Below, one piece after another: positions 6,755-15,594 of a stretch of 64,000 nucleotides of DNA. The stretch comes from Deltaproteobacteria bacterium. GTDB taxonomy: Bacteria > Desulfobacterota > JADFVX01. Numbering within the stretch: the stretch's first letter is position 1; each line of letters starts with the position of its first letter. The notes under the pieces were generated by a model. The model was not told where the DNA came from. It was given only the letters and a program-made list of their open reading frames with translations, and ran no database searches. The DNA is taken from contig JAOUBX010000013.1 of NCBI GenBank assembly GCA_029860075.1, positions 1-64,000 of the forward strand, read 5' to 3'. A program made the translations under genes and the position numbers.

Positions 6755-7549
6755 ATGATGGAAAACAGTTCAAATTCGAAGTACAGATTATCCCTTATAC
6801 CATTATATGGCATGTTGATCATGGCTCTTCCGATAGTTTCCGGTTGTGGGAGTGACACTCCGGCATCCTCTCAGGATAAAGATCCAAAGGTTCCGCTGTT
6901 GAGTTCCGTCTTTCCTGATAACGGCCTGGCCACCACCACCCAAACCGTGATTCTCACAGGAACAGGATTTTCAGATACAGATACCGTGTCCATTGGTCAA
7001 AACTCAGCAAGTTGTACGCTTGTAGATAGTACAAGTCTGGAATGCACATTCCCGGCAAATGGTGGGATTGCTGAAGTATTGGATATTTCCGTTGATAACG
7101 GCAGTGGAAATACATCCACCCTGACTGCTGCTTTTACCTATACAGGGGTAAACCTTGGTGCTGTTGATTTCTGTAACATCCAGGCACCCTATACCTCAAC
7201 TACCTCAGCAGGTGTCACCACCGAAAATATCTATGGCCAGGTCTATGTCGCGGGCTTGACGGATATAGCTAGTACTCCAGCCCCGATTGTTAGCCAGCTT
7301 GGCTATGGCGCAGATGGGAGTGATCCCACGATAGTGAATTTTATCTGGGTGGATGGTGCAATTAATCCAGGTTATGATTTTACTACGAACAATGATGAGC
7401 ATATGGCCACATTAACCATATCCACAGTTGGTGTGTATGACTATGCTTTCCGGTTTACCTTGGATAATATCAATTATGCTTATTGTGATACTAACGGACC
7501 CTCAGATGGCTACTCTCACGACATGGCTGGCAGCCTGGTTATTACTTAA
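6755..7549 (+). CDS. Lipoprotein with IPT/TIG domain
   Basis: 264 aa. The N-terminal signal ends in a lipobox VSGC near residue 31, so it is lipid-anchored. Residues about 47-130 form an IPT/TIG immunoglobulin-like domain (SSVFPDNG, TVILTGTGF, NGSGNTSTLTAAFTY). The remaining 130 aa form a beta-rich domain with paired cysteines (VDFCNIQAP and YAYCDTNG) that I do not recognise; sequences like VYDYAFRFTLDN suggest a carbohydrate-binding-like sandwich. RBS ACGGAGG precedes ATGATG. It is probably an exposed surface protein of accessory origin. Confidence 0.7.
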   Translation: MMENSSNSKYRLSLIPLYGMLIMALPIVSGCGSDTPASSQDKDPKVPLLSSVFPDNGLATTTQTVILTGTGFSDTDTVSIGQNSASCTLVDSTSLECTFPANGGIAEVLDISVDNGSGNTSTLTAAFTYTGVNLGAVDFCNIQAPYTSTTSAGVTTENIYGQVYVAGLTDIASTPAPIVSQLGYGADGSDPTIVNFIWVDGAINPGYDFTTNNDEHMATLTISTVGVYDYAFRFTLDNINYAYCDTNGPSDGYSHDMAGSLVIT

Positions 7550-7575
7550 GGCAAATTCAACAAGGGTAGCCCGTG

Positions 7576-7725
7576 ATAGGGTCGGACCGTACGCCGTTAC
7601 CGGCAACCTATCTAGCAGGTTAAAGTCCTGTCCGGGGAATTGCTCATTCGTCCCGGTAGTACCGTGAAGCAGTATTCGAGTAATCGGGTGTTGTAAGTTT
7701 AGAAATCGGTAATAGGGTCGGACCG
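7576..7725 (+). other. Structured intergenic segment between direct repeats
   Basis: ATAGGGTCGGACCG occurs at 7576-7589 and again at 7712-7725. The 122 bp between them contain local stems (CAGG...CCTG; CCGGG...CCCGG) and a run, TAAAGTCCTGTCCGGGG, that recalls domain I of bacterial group II introns. No reverse transcriptase or domain V is present. It could be an intron scrap or part of a RAYT flank. From 7726 to about 7822 lies an AT/AG-rich repeat (copy 1) shared with 9278-9372 and 12071-12166; I see nothing else up to 7909. Confidence 0.35.
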
Positions 7726-7728
7726 AGT

Positions 7729-7822
7729 TAAGCAGCTGAAAACAAAAGATAAAGACCTAAAAAGCACCCTAAAATCAGCCTTAAAAGGCCCATTTGAGCC
7801 TCTAAAAAAGGAGTTTTAAGAA
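7729..7822 (+). repeat. RAYT-flank repeat, copy 1
   Basis: About 95 bp starting GTTAAGCAGCTG and ending GGAGTTTTAAG. It shares a clear though diverged pattern with 9278-9372 and 12071-12166: (G/C)TTAA...CTG, AAAAG..AAA..CTAAAAA, then AGCC/GGCTTA(A/G)AA and a final A-rich GAGGGTTT or GGAGTTTT. Copies 1 and 3 follow the phrase ATAGGGTC(A/G)G.CC; copy 2 follows a RAYT fragment. Confidence 0.45.
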
Positions 7823-7909
7823 AACCCATACTAACAATCCTCAAAATCTTCCCCTTACGCACTTCTTTTTCCCTTGCAAATCAGGGAATAAGACTCCATA
7901 ATTGCAAGG

Positions 7910-9076
7910 ATGATTAAGCGAAATCTATATCCCCGACTCATAGACTCGGTCAATCAATATCCGGCGGTGGCACTTTTGGGGCCACGGCAGGTGGGAAAAA
8001 CCACTTTGGCCCTTGAATTGGAAGCACAATTCAAGGCCATCTATCTTGATCTTGAGTCCGAACAGGACCGCGCCAAACTGGCTCAACCCGAAATATACCT
8101 ATCGGATCACCAGGACCGTTTGGTTATACTCGATGAGGTACATCGTGCTCCGGGCCTTTTTCCTGTTCTCCGTGGTCTCATCGACAAGGCCCGCCGCGCC
8201 GGAAAACGTTCAGGACAATACCTGCTGCTCGGCTCTGCATCAGTCGATTTACTCAAACAATCAGGTGAAACGCTGGCCGGCCGTGTTAGCTATCTTGAAC
8301 TAACTCCTTTGCACATCATGGAAACAGCGGAACATTGTTCGATGGATGACCTATGGGTTAGAGGCGGTTTTCCTGAAAGTTTGCTGGCTGCCGACAATTC
8401 CCGCAGCCTCAGGTGGCGGCAGGATTTTATCCGAACTTATCTCGAAAGGGATATTCCCCAGTTTGGCAGGCGAATTCCCGCTGAAACTCTCAGGCGTTTT
8501 TGGGTAATGCTTGCCCATCATCAGGGCGGGCTTCTCAATACTGCCCAGTTCGCCCGTAATCTGGGGGTAGACGTCAAAACAGCCGGAAGCTATCTCGACC
8601 TGCTTGTTGATTTGCTGCTCGTACGTCGCCTGCAACCCTGGCATGCCAACATAGGAAAGCGACTGGTAAAGTCACCCAAGGTCTATGTCCGGGACAGCGG
8701 CCTTGTGCATGCCCTTCTTGGTATTGCAGACAAGGAAGCCTTGAGTGCTCATCCGGTCATCGGGCAAAGCTGGGAATGTTGCATCATGGAAAATCTTCTT
8801 GCCTGCCTGCCGGATCAGGTTCAGCCATTTTTCTATCGGACCAGTGGAGGTGCAGAGATTGATTTGCTGCTGTTCTGGCCCAATGGTGATCTATGGGCTA
8901 TGGAGATTAAACGAAGCCTTGCTCCCAAGGTAAAAAAAGGGTTTTATGCTGCTTGCAGCGACCTGAATCCATCACGAAAAATTATCATTTATCCGGGGAC
9001 GGAGCGCTATCGGATTGCATCGGATATTGAAGTTATTTCTCTTTTTGAGTTGGTGTCAGAGATAGGAAGAAAGTAA
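7910..9076 (+). CDS. AAA ATPase with DUF4143 (AAA_14 family)
   Basis: 388 aa. The Walker A motif GPRQVGKTT lies at about residues 24-32 and the Walker B LVILDEVH at about 71-78, followed by sensor-like LLLGSAS. The middle and C-terminal part is the DUF4143 region (SYLDLLVDLLLVRRLQPW, VYVRDSGLVHALLGI) with a nuclease-like end (GGAEIDLLLFWPNGDLWAMEIK), where D, E and K resemble a PD-(D/E)XK core. Such proteins are common, patchily distributed and of unsettled function. The ATG lies behind only a weak ribosome site. It is flanked by RAYT-type repeats. Confidence 0.85.
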   Translation: MIKRNLYPRLIDSVNQYPAVALLGPRQVGKTTLALELEAQFKAIYLDLESEQDRAKLAQPEIYLSDHQDRLVILDEVHRAPGLFPVLRGLIDKARRAGKRSGQYLLLGSASVDLLKQSGETLAGRVSYLELTPLHIMETAEHCSMDDLWVRGGFPESLLAADNSRSLRWRQDFIRTYLERDIPQFGRRIPAETLRRFWVMLAHHQGGLLNTAQFARNLGVDVKTAGSYLDLLVDLLLVRRLQPWHANIGKRLVKSPKVYVRDSGLVHALLGIADKEALSAHPVIGQSWECCIMENLLACLPDQVQPFFYRTSGGAEIDLLLFWPNGDLWAMEIKRSLAPKVKKGFYAACSDLNPSRKIIIYPGTERYRIASDIEVISLFELVSEIGRK

Positions 9077-9082
9077 GGCAGC

Positions 9083-9113
9083 CCCGTAGGTCGTATAAGC
9101 CTGCGCTATACGC
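9083..9113. repeat. REP palindrome, copy 2
   Basis: CCCGTAGGTCGTATAAGCCT then GCGCTATACGCCG; CGTAT pairs with ATACG. It is a near copy of 6005-6035 and lies just after the DUF4143 gene and before the RAYT fragment. Confidence 0.5.
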
Positions 9114-9135
9114 CGTTTGATTAAAGCACAACACC

Positions 9136-9291
9136 ATGCCAAATTACAGACGACAAAGAATCGATAGTGCCGGCTACTTTTTTACCGTTAATTTGTTAGA
9201 AAGAAGAAAATCACTTCTTGCCGATCATATTGAGTTACTTCGGGAATCGGCCAGGAAACTAATGGGGTTGGAGCGTGTTAACTCACTGTAA
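9136..9291 (+). pseudogene. REP-associated tyrosine transposase fragment
   Basis: A 51-codon frame begins MPNYRRQRIDSAGYFFTVNL and continues with LLERRKSLLADHI, which matches the N-terminus of Y1_Tnp/RAYT proteins. The HUH catalytic motif and tyrosine domain are absent, and the tail runs into the shared flank repeat. It is a remnant. Its upstream side carries REP copy 2, as expected for a RAYT locus. Confidence 0.6.
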
Positions 9292-9372
9292 TTAAAAGAT
9301 AAAAGCTAAAAACAGGGGCAAGCTGAGCCTTAAAAGCACTTTTTTTGAGGATGAAAAGAGGGTTTAAAGGGG
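9278..9372 (+). repeat. RAYT-flank repeat, copy 2
   Basis: It starts GTTAACTCACTGTAATTAAA, passes CTAAAAACAGGGG and GAGCCTTAAAAGCACTTTTT, and ends GAGGGTTTAAAGG. It is the closest relative of copy 3 at 12071-12166. Confidence 0.5.
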
Positions 9373-9399
9373 CGCAAGTGGCGTTTCCGCCACTTGCGC
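9372..9399. repeat. Perfect 12-bp hairpin
   Basis: GCGCAAGTGGCG (9372-9383) pairs with CGCCACTTGCGC (9388-9399) across a TTTC loop. It looks like a REP-type palindrome and has no U-run. It sits 90 bp downstream of the cytochrome gene's stop on the other strand. From 9400 to 9488 I see nothing else. Confidence 0.55.
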
Positions 9400-9488
9400 T
9401 AATTGCCAAAGAAGTTATTCCACCCTGTATAGATGAATTATCATAATAGAAGAATGCTATAAATAATATAATGACTTACCGACCACCT

Positions 9489-10451
9489 TTAATTCCATCC
9501 TTGCATAACCCAGTCCTCCCACATGGGGCGGTGGGGGTCATCGGGAACATAACCGCTATCATTGCTATGACAGAATACACACTTTACGTTACGAGAGAGT
9601 TCCATTGAGATATAAAGAGGGGTTCCCTCAATAATCATTGGTCTCCTCACGCGACCGGAACCCTGGTGGCAGGGTGCGCAAAGTTCAGAGCTGCCAAGCT
9701 TCTGATTGGTCCTTTGGTGATAGGGCGGGCGATTAAGAGGGTTATCTACCCAGACATTTTCTCCCGTTCCGCTGTCCCATACATAGCCACCTACCGTCGG
9801 GGTGTGGGTTAGCGCATCATTGGTCAGATTATTATAATCAAACCCCGGGCGCCCGCCATTACGGCCGAGAACATTGGGCCAATTATGGGGTCCCAGGGGC
9901 CCTCCTGCAGGGGAGGCCCAGGAGTAGATCTCATTGGCTAATGCCTGGGATAGATGACAGCGGTCGCAGCCCCACCTGGTAATTTTAATCTCACGTGAGG
10001 CAACTGTTTCAGTTTCATCGGAGATGGCCAGGGTGAGGACCCTGGGTAAGAGAGAAACTCCCTGTTCGTCCTTTTCTCCCGGTTTGAACAGCTCTCCTCC
10101 GACACTGGCTTCACTGACGACAAATGCCCCTCTGTAAAGGCCATTTCCCGGATCCTCCTCCATAATACCTTCCACAGGATCAGCAAGACCTTCGACTGTA
10201 AAAGTCAAAGATGTGCTGCCTGTAAATCCGGAAAGAGAAAAACCGACAGTAAGATCATGCCCTTCTGCAGGCCAAAGGTTTTGATTTACCCCTTGCCACT
10301 TATATTGTGAGGCATCGTAAACCCAATAATAAGGGTCCAGGTTATACATACTCTTATCCGTATCAATGATTGGCGGCTGTGCTCTCACCTCACCGATTGC
10401 CAAAACGAGAAAGAAAACCGCTATGTTCATACTATAAAAAAATCCTTTCAT
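9489..10451 (-). CDS. Trihaem c-type cytochrome
   Basis: 320 aa. A signal peptide ends around VRAQ (24). Residues about 30-155 form a beta-rich region (FTVEGLADPVEG, GLYRGAFVVSE). Three haem motifs follow: CDRCH (162-166), CAPCH (258-262) and CVFCH (291-295). It is probably periplasmic or surface exposed. RBS GGAGGAGG lies just before the ATG. It stands alone on the minus strand in accessory DNA, away from the main cytochrome cluster at 50-54 kb. I do not recognise a named family. Confidence 0.75.
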   Translation of the reverse strand: MKGFFYSMNIAVFFLVLAIGEVRAQPPIIDTDKSMYNLDPYYWVYDASQYKWQGVNQNLWPAEGHDLTVGFSLSGFTGSTSLTFTVEGLADPVEGIMEEDPGNGLYRGAFVVSEASVGGELFKPGEKDEQGVSLLPRVLTLAISDETETVASREIKITRWGCDRCHLSQALANEIYSWASPAGGPLGPHNWPNVLGRNGGRPGFDYNNLTNDALTHTPTVGGYVWDSGTGENVWVDNPLNRPPYHQRTNQKLGSSELCAPCHQGSGRVRRPMIIEGTPLYISMELSRNVKCVFCHSNDSGYVPDDPHRPMWEDWVMQGWN

Positions 10452-10487
10452 TACGCCTCCTCCTTCTATATTAAATTTTATAAATCT

Positions 10488-10505
10488 GATCCTTTCTACA
10501 GGATC
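10488..10505. promoter_or_regulatory. Small inverted repeat upstream of the trihaem cytochrome
   Basis: GATCCT (10488-10493) and AGGATC (10500-10505) enclose TTCTAC, 36 bp before the cytochrome start on the minus strand. It could be an operator half-site pair. The rest of 10452-10805 is AT-rich, with one more hairpin (CCGGGC 10762-10767 with GCCCGG 10771-10776) 30 bp before the SIMPL gene; no clear promoter was identified. Confidence 0.3.
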
Positions 10506-10805
10506 GGATTAAGGCGGCTTATACAGCATCATTATTAACACCTTAAATTATTTAATTTCCGGAAGTATCATTTTTTCTACAAAAAAAGTATAATAAACCA
10601 GAACTAACCATTCAAGGGAAATGGCAAAAAATAATACCTGTCATATCATTGAATCAGGTAAGCAAATTCGGGCAGTAATGGGATCTGGTGAAGCTAACTA
10701 ATTGTAATATAATCACGCGCATAAAGAGATCGGATCTACACATTTGACAAAATTGCATTATCCGGGCAATGCCCGGCCTGCGAAACTGAATGAAATGGAG
10801 GAGAT

Positions 10806-11483
10806 ATGAAAGTACTAAAAATTCTATTTATTTTACTTGTTTTTTCGAATACTGCCTTTGCCGGGGATAATATCAGAAAAATATCAGTTACTGGAAAATC
10901 AAAAGTTTCATTAGATGCGCAATATTCAATCATTCATACGGAACTGAAGTATGTGAAAAAAACAGTCGATGAGAGCTATAAGGAACTCCAAAAAGGGCTT
11001 TCAGCGATCATAGAGAACCTCAATAAAGTCGGTTTGACCAATCAGGTGATTACAAAATCGTTGATAATGCAGGGTGAGGAAAAGAGATGGGAAAATAAAT
11101 CATGGGTACATGTCGGGTATTATTCATCCTGCAATATTCAACTCCGTATAAATAACTTGAGTAAACTTCCTTCCATCTATAAGGAACTCTCCAGATATAA
11201 TGCCTTAGCAATTAACTCAACAGACTACGGCCGAAACGATGAATTTGAAAGGCGAAATGAAGGATTCAAGAAAGCGCTTCTAGCTGCAAAAGAAAAAGCC
11301 CTACTCATGGCCAAAAGTCTTAACGCAGAAGTCGGGCCTGTATTCAACATCCACGAAATAAGCGTGGAAAATTATGCATCAAAAAAACTTTATTCAAATT
11401 ACAGAAGTGAAGAAAGCAGCGGCAGTACATACGGCTCGGTGGATATTACGGCCACTGTAGCCGTTGAATTTGAATTACAATAA
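10806..11483 (+). CDS. SIMPL domain (DUF541) periplasmic protein
   Basis: 225 aa with a signal peptide ending FAG (20). The start of the mature part, IRKISVTGKSKVSLDAQ, is typical of SIMPL/DUF541, as are the central YYSSCNIQLRINNL and the A-rich helix FKKALLAAKEKALLMAKSLN followed by a final beta strand TATVAVEFEL. The family forms oligomeric shells or periplasmic stress proteins; the function here is open. A strong GGAGG lies 5 nt before the ATG. Confidence 0.8.
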   Translation: MKVLKILFILLVFSNTAFAGDNIRKISVTGKSKVSLDAQYSIIHTELKYVKKTVDESYKELQKGLSAIIENLNKVGLTNQVITKSLIMQGEEKRWENKSWVHVGYYSSCNIQLRINNLSKLPSIYKELSRYNALAINSTDYGRNDEFERRNEGFKKALLAAKEKALLMAKSLNAEVGPVFNIHEISVENYASKKLYSNYRSEESSGSTYGSVDITATVAVEFELQ

Positions 11484-11487
11484 TTCG

Positions 11488-11570
11488 GTAGATTGGGTTG
11501 AAGAATGAATCCCAACTCAAACTGAAACGATAAAATAAATCTGTTGGGTTTTGCAACTCAACCTACAAAA
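11488..11570. repeat. Pair of REP-like palindromes
   Basis: Two facing copies of a GTAG-TTGGGTT type sequence: TAGATTGGGTTGAAGAATGA with CCCAAC, and GTTGGGTTTTGCAACTCAAC with CTAC. Each can form a short stem and the two are roughly inverted, like a BIME. They precede the second cassette. Confidence 0.4.
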
Positions 11571-11625
11571 CTTATTCGCCCTACGGGGCTACAGATAAAA
11601 CGCCAATTGTTAGCTGCTTAAAAAA

Positions 11626-12009
11626 ATGAATTATTTCTCAATTATAATTATCGGAAGTGTATGCTTAATATTGGGATGGTTACTTGGCTATTATTATGCA
11701 AATAAAAAATTGTCTAATCTTGAAGAAGCTATTAAGTTTGTCGAAGAAGCAAAGGAAGGCATTACAGTTGAATATGTTCAGTACCTTAATGCTGCTAGTG
11801 AAATTGAATTATTAAAAAAAATAGAAAATGGTGAAACTAATCTTGCAGCACAGCATGTGATAGATAACCTGGGACTATATTATAAAATGTCATCTGAGAC
11901 TGTAGAAGATCAAATGGCATCTGAAGATGCAATAAAAATAGTTGAAACTATTGAAAACCTCGCTAAAGAAAGTACTTTATTCAAAAAAGTTGTGGAGTAT
12001 CAAGAGTAA
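11626..12009 (+). CDS. Cassette-encoded small membrane-anchored protein
   Basis: 127 aa. One N-terminal membrane helix (FSIIIIGSVCLILGWLLGYYY) is followed by an acidic, helical cytoplasmic or periplasmic part (KLSNLEEAIKFVEEAKEGI...). It is AT-rich compared with the neighbours. No family recognised. The weak ribosome site and tight placement after the 5' core are usual for cassette genes. Confidence 0.55.
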   Translation: MNYFSIIIIGSVCLILGWLLGYYYANKKLSNLEEAIKFVEEAKEGITVEYVQYLNAASEIELLKKIENGETNLAAQHVIDNLGLYYKMSSETVEDQMASEDAIKIVETIENLAKESTLFKKVVEYQE

Positions 12010-12010
12010 T

Positions 12011-12052
12011 GCCGCTAACGAGTCTGCGCATAAAGCTGCGCATACTATTAAC
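12011..12052 (+). repeat. attC-like site, cassette 2, 3' core lost
   Basis: About 42 bp from GCCGCTAAC to TTAAC, with a stem made of two TGCGCA copies (each self-complementary) and flanking AGT/ACT. It is shorter than site 1 and lacks the closing GTT core. Confidence 0.4.
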
Positions 12053-12166
12053 TGGAATAGGGTCAGGCCAACTTAACATACTGCAATTAAAAGGAAAAAG
12101 CCTAAAAACAGGGCCCCAAAAAGGCTTAGAAGCACTTTTTCGGGGGTAAAAAGAGGGTTTTAAGGA
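12053..12166 (+). repeat. RAYT-flank repeat, copy 3
   Basis: It starts GGAATAGGGTCAGGCCAACT, then follows the shared pattern (CTTAACATACTGCAATTAAA, CCTAAAAACAGGGCC, GCTTAGAAGCACTTTTT, GAGGGTTTTAAGG). No transposase codons remain. From 12167 to 12345 I see only a short sequence (GCTGGTCGAAATGACAGCAA) of a dispersed type and no gene. Confidence 0.45.
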
Positions 12167-12345
12167 AAGAGTGGAGGCAAGATTTCTCCCGCTGGTCGAA
12201 ATGACAGCAATCGTTGACAGAATACAAACAGGATTATTAACTGCTTTATTATTTAGAAAGCCCGCCGGGCCGTCTCTATGCAATCTCTGATGAAACTCTC
12301 TTTCTATGTATCCCACCTTGTCTTTAACTCCTTCCCTGTGATATT

Positions 12346-14115
12346 TTGTCTTTAAAAAGCAAATCAACGGAGTTACTGACCTTGGCGTCCAATCAGCTTA
12401 AATTCGATTTATTTACCAAGCCCACAGGCAAGTGGTCACCAACAGTGGCGGCTGCAATTGATTCACTGGCAAGCAAGGGGGGGATTGAAGCCCGCGGCGC
12501 TGTCTTTACGCGCAGGGAAGTTGCCGATTTTATCCTTGATCTTGCCGGTTATACCGCTGATCGGCCACTTCATAAAATGCAAATTCTTGAGCCCTCTTTC
12601 GGTTCCGGTGACTTTCTTCTGCCCCTCATGAAACGGCTTCTTGCTTCATGGAGATCGTGGAAAAAGAAAAGCCATATTGTCGACGATCTGGGCAATGCCG
12701 TTTGTGCCGTCGAACTCCATCATAAAACCTTTATCGAAACCCGTAAAAGAGTTATTGAAAAGTTTAGGGCGGAAGGAGTTGATTCACAGTCTGCGGCTGA
12801 GCTTACAGATCGCTGGTTAGTTCAGGGAGATTTTCTCCTTACCCCGCTTGAGGGCCGTTTTGATTTTGTCGTCGGCAATCCCCCCTATGTGCGCCAGGAA
12901 CTGATTCCGGCTACATTGCTTGCCGAATACCGTAGCCGCTACCTAACCATGCACGACCGGGCCGATCTCTATATTCCCTTTATCGAGCGCTCACTTCGGC
13001 TGCTTGAAAAAGGAGGGAATCTTGGATTTATTTGCGCAGACAGGTGGACCAAGAACCGCTATGGCGGCCCCTTACGCAGTTTTATTGCCGAAAATTTTCA
13101 CCTTAAAATTTATGTCGATATGGCAGGCACACCCGCTTTTCACCGTGACGTCTCTGCATATCCTGCCATTATCGTTATCGGCAATGAAAAACCGGGTGTG
13201 ACACGCATAGCGCATCGTCCGGAAATTGATTCAGCCACATTGTCTGAGCTTGCCTCTCAATTAACATCAAGGAAAACAAAAGAAAAAAACAGTTACATTG
13301 GTGAATTAGCCTGTGTGACAAAGGGAAAGGAACCGTGGCTGCTCGATTCACCGGACCAGCTGGCTCTTTTGCGCCGTCTCGAAGCGCAGTTTCCGCTTCT
13401 TGAAGAGGCAGGCTGCAAGGTGGGCATTGGTGTAGCAACGGGCGCAGACAAAGCTTTTATCGGCGCCTACGATAAACTCGATGTAGAGACAGACCGGAAG
13501 CTGCCGCTGGCAACGACAGGCGATATCCTGTCCGGTGAAGTCAGCTGGCAGGGGCAGGGGATTATTAATCCTTTTATGGATGACGGAAGCCTCGCTGACC
13601 TCAATAATTATCCCCGGCTTCACAGCTATCTTGAAGCCCGGAAAGACCTTATTGCCGGACGGCACTGCGCCAGAAAGAATCCCTCAAAATGGTACCGGAC
13701 AATCGATCGTATCGATCCCGCCCTTACCTCTAAGGCAAAACTTCTCATCCCTGATATCAAGGGCCGGGCACATATCGTTTATGAAGGTGGAAAACTTTAT
13801 CCCCATCACAACCTGTATTTCATCACATCGGAAGAATGGGATTTAAGAGCTTTGCAGGCTCTTTTGCTGTCGGACGTTGCCAGGTTTTTTATTGCTGCCT
13901 ACTCCACCAAAATGAGAGGCGGTTATCTGCGTTTTCAGGCCCAGTACTTAAGGAGAATTCCAATTCCCAACTGGAATGATGTTTCGGAAACATTGCGCAT
14001 GCAACTGCACGATGCAGCCGTCAATAGAGACATGGAAGCATGTAATAGTGCCGCATTTGAGCTATACGGACTAAATCGTGAAGAAAGATCAATACTTGGA
14101 GGGAATGGGAAATAA
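12346..14115 (+). CDS. PaeR7I/XhoI-type adenine DNA methyltransferase
   Basis: 589 aa from a TTG at 12346; a later TTG near 12381 is also possible. It is an N6-adenine methyltransferase: SAM-binding motif [14 protein letters not shown] near residues 85-97 and catalytic NPPY in [12 protein letters not shown]. The sequence follows M.PaeR7I through its length as I remember it ([50 protein letters not shown]). It should protect CTCGAG sites. The restriction gene follows on the same strand with no gap. No controller gene is seen. Confidence 0.88.
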   Translation: MSLKSKSTELLTLASNQLKFDLFTKPTGKWSPTVAAAIDSLASKGGIEARGAVFTRREVADFILDLAGYTADRPLHKMQILEPSFGSGDFLLPLMKRLLASWRSWKKKSHIVDDLGNAVCAVELHHKTFIETRKRVIEKFRAEGVDSQSAAELTDRWLVQGDFLLTPLEGRFDFVVGNPPYVRQELIPATLLAEYRSRYLTMHDRADLYIPFIERSLRLLEKGGNLGFICADRWTKNRYGGPLRSFIAENFHLKIYVDMAGTPAFHRDVSAYPAIIVIGNEKPGVTRIAHRPEIDSATLSELASQLTSRKTKEKNSYIGELACVTKGKEPWLLDSPDQLALLRRLEAQFPLLEEAGCKVGIGVATGADKAFIGAYDKLDVETDRKLPLATTGDILSGEVSWQGQGIINPFMDDGSLADLNNYPRLHSYLEARKDLIAGRHCARKNPSKWYRTIDRIDPALTSKAKLLIPDIKGRAHIVYEGGKLYPHHNLYFITSEEWDLRALQALLLSDVARFFIAAYSTKMRGGYLRFQAQYLRRIPIPNWNDVSETLRMQLHDAAVNRDMEACNSAAFELYGLNREERSILGGNGK

Positions 14116-14864
14116 ATGGCGCTGGATTAGTTGATTACGAAAGAAAGGCCAAAAAGGCCGTAAAAGCCTTTTGGAAAAACCGTGAAGCAGCCCGTGAGAA
14201 ACAAATCACATCGGGTAAAGCCGATCAGGGAGAGCGGGCAGGCGTGACTGCAGGAAAAAATATGGATGGTTTTATTGCCCTAATCCTCGACATTATCAAG
14301 GAAAACGGCCTTCCTCATGCAGAAATACACCGGCAGCGGGCCATGCTGACATTACCGGGCTATTTTCGACCTACAAAACTCTGGGACCTTTTGGTAATTT
14401 ACAAAGGTGAACTAATTGCAGCCATTGAACTCAAAAGCCACGTAGGGCCGTCTTTCGGCAATAATTTTAATAACAGGACTGAAGAGGCAATCGGTACTGC
14501 CCACGATCTATGGACAGCTTACCGGGAAGGCGCCTTTGGGAAACAACCACGGCCTTTCACAGGATGGCTCATGCTTGTTGAAGACGCTCCAAAGTCTCGT
14601 GCGCCTGTGAGTGATAAATCCCCGCACTTTCCTGTTTTCAAGGAATTCAAGGGTGCTTCCTACCTTCAGCGTTACGATCTACTATGTCAGAGGCTCATTC
14701 AGGAACAGCTTTATACAACAGCAACGGTCATAACTTCTCCCCGAAGCGCAGCGAAAACAGGCGATTATTCAACATTATCATCAATGACAAGCCTCACGAT
14801 ATTTGTTACCTCACTGGCAGGGCACATTGCAGCAGTTGCCGCCCGGATGAAAACTACATCATAA
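14116..14864 (+). CDS. PaeR7I/XhoI-type restriction endonuclease, N-terminal frameshift
   Basis: ATG 14116 encodes MALD and then meets TAG at 14128-14130. One base further, the next frame reads [18 protein letters not shown] and continues without break through TAGKNMDGF to the stop at 14862-14864. With one extra T near 14127 the protein is about 249 aa, the size of R.PaeR7I (246 aa). As given, translation could begin only at GTG 14244, losing about 43 residues. The PD-(D/E)XK core ([21 protein letters not shown]) and [20 protein letters not shown] are intact. Either a real inactivation, leaving only methylation, or a base missing from the assembly. Confidence 0.85.
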
Positions 14865-14868
14865 TTTG

Positions 14869-15552
14869 ATGCAAAAAACCATGATACTCATAAGCAGGAT
14901 AGGTTTAATAATCGCATTTCTTTCACTTGTTTCAATGGTGCTCGGCCATTTTGGTTCTCATGAGCTTAATTTGATATCCTCCCAAATAAGCACTTATGCG
15001 GCAAAAGCACCATACGATTACCTAATAACAACATCAATGTTGCTATCATCCTTAACACTTTTAATAATTAGTTTTATAAATTCGAAATTCCAAATATTTG
15101 GTTCTAGCCACTTAGCCCATTTTATACCGGCATTATCCGGAGCAGCATCGTTTGGCTTGGTTATGCTTGCTTATTATGAGGAAACAGCAAAAAATTTAAG
15201 TGTACTAAAACAATCAGGGTTTATGGCAATACGTATTCAATCATTTCATGACGCAGGGTTGCTCATGTTTTTTTATAGTTCACTATCATTAGCCGTACTT
15301 CTAGGAACACTAACTATTATCTATAATTATAATAAAATTAATAGGGTGCTGGGTGGCATCATATTATGCATGGCTCCAATATCGTTTATGCTTATGACTA
15401 CGAAATGGCCAAAAGCCATCGGTATTGAAGGTGCTACTATTGGCTTAAACCAAAGAGCCGCATTATTATGTCTGTGGCTAGCTTTTACTTTAGTGCTGGT
15501 AATGGTATCCAACAAGTCATTCAAAGCGACGCCAAAAAGCGGCGTGGTTTAA
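14869..15552 (+). CDS. Six-helix membrane protein, DUF998-like
   Basis: About 227 aa with six hydrophobic segments. The plan resembles DUF998: a first helix, then a loop with SHELNLISSQISTYAA, two helix pairs, and a final loop with GATIGLNQRAALLCLWL. ATG 14869 is preferred to an overlapping TTG three bases earlier. The C-terminal NKSFKATPKSGVV comes from a GACGCCAAAAAGCGGCGT palindrome, a kind of ending often seen on accessory-gene ORFs. Low sequence identity makes the family call tentative. Confidence 0.5.
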   Translation: MQKTMILISRIGLIIAFLSLVSMVLGHFGSHELNLISSQISTYAAKAPYDYLITTSMLLSSLTLLIISFINSKFQIFGSSHLAHFIPALSGAASFGLVMLAYYEETAKNLSVLKQSGFMAIRIQSFHDAGLLMFFYSSLSLAVLLGTLTIIYNYNKINRVLGGIILCMAPISFMLMTTKWPKAIGIEGATIGLNQRAALLCLWLAFTLVLVMVSNKSFKATPKSGVV

Positions 15553-15594
15553 TTCAAATATTATATGACCAGGGTCAAATATTGAGGTAGATAC

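Larger units (their letters stand above)
11609..12052 (+). mobile_element. Second isolated integron-type cassette
   Basis: GTTAGCTGC (11609-11617) opens it, and the near complement GCCGCTAAC (12011-12019) starts a short attC-like site. That site folds as AGT-c-TGCGCA, loop TAAAGC, TGCGCA-t-ACT, then ATTAAC. The ORF starts 17 nt after the 5' core, the same spacing as in cassette 1. The 3' GTTRRRY core is missing because RAYT-flank sequence (AATAGGGTCAGG) begins right there. Confidence 0.45.

Noticed and set aside
7576-12166. CRISPR array
   Set aside because: Repeats in this region are diverged, irregularly spaced and lie next to RAYT remnants; no cas gene is present.
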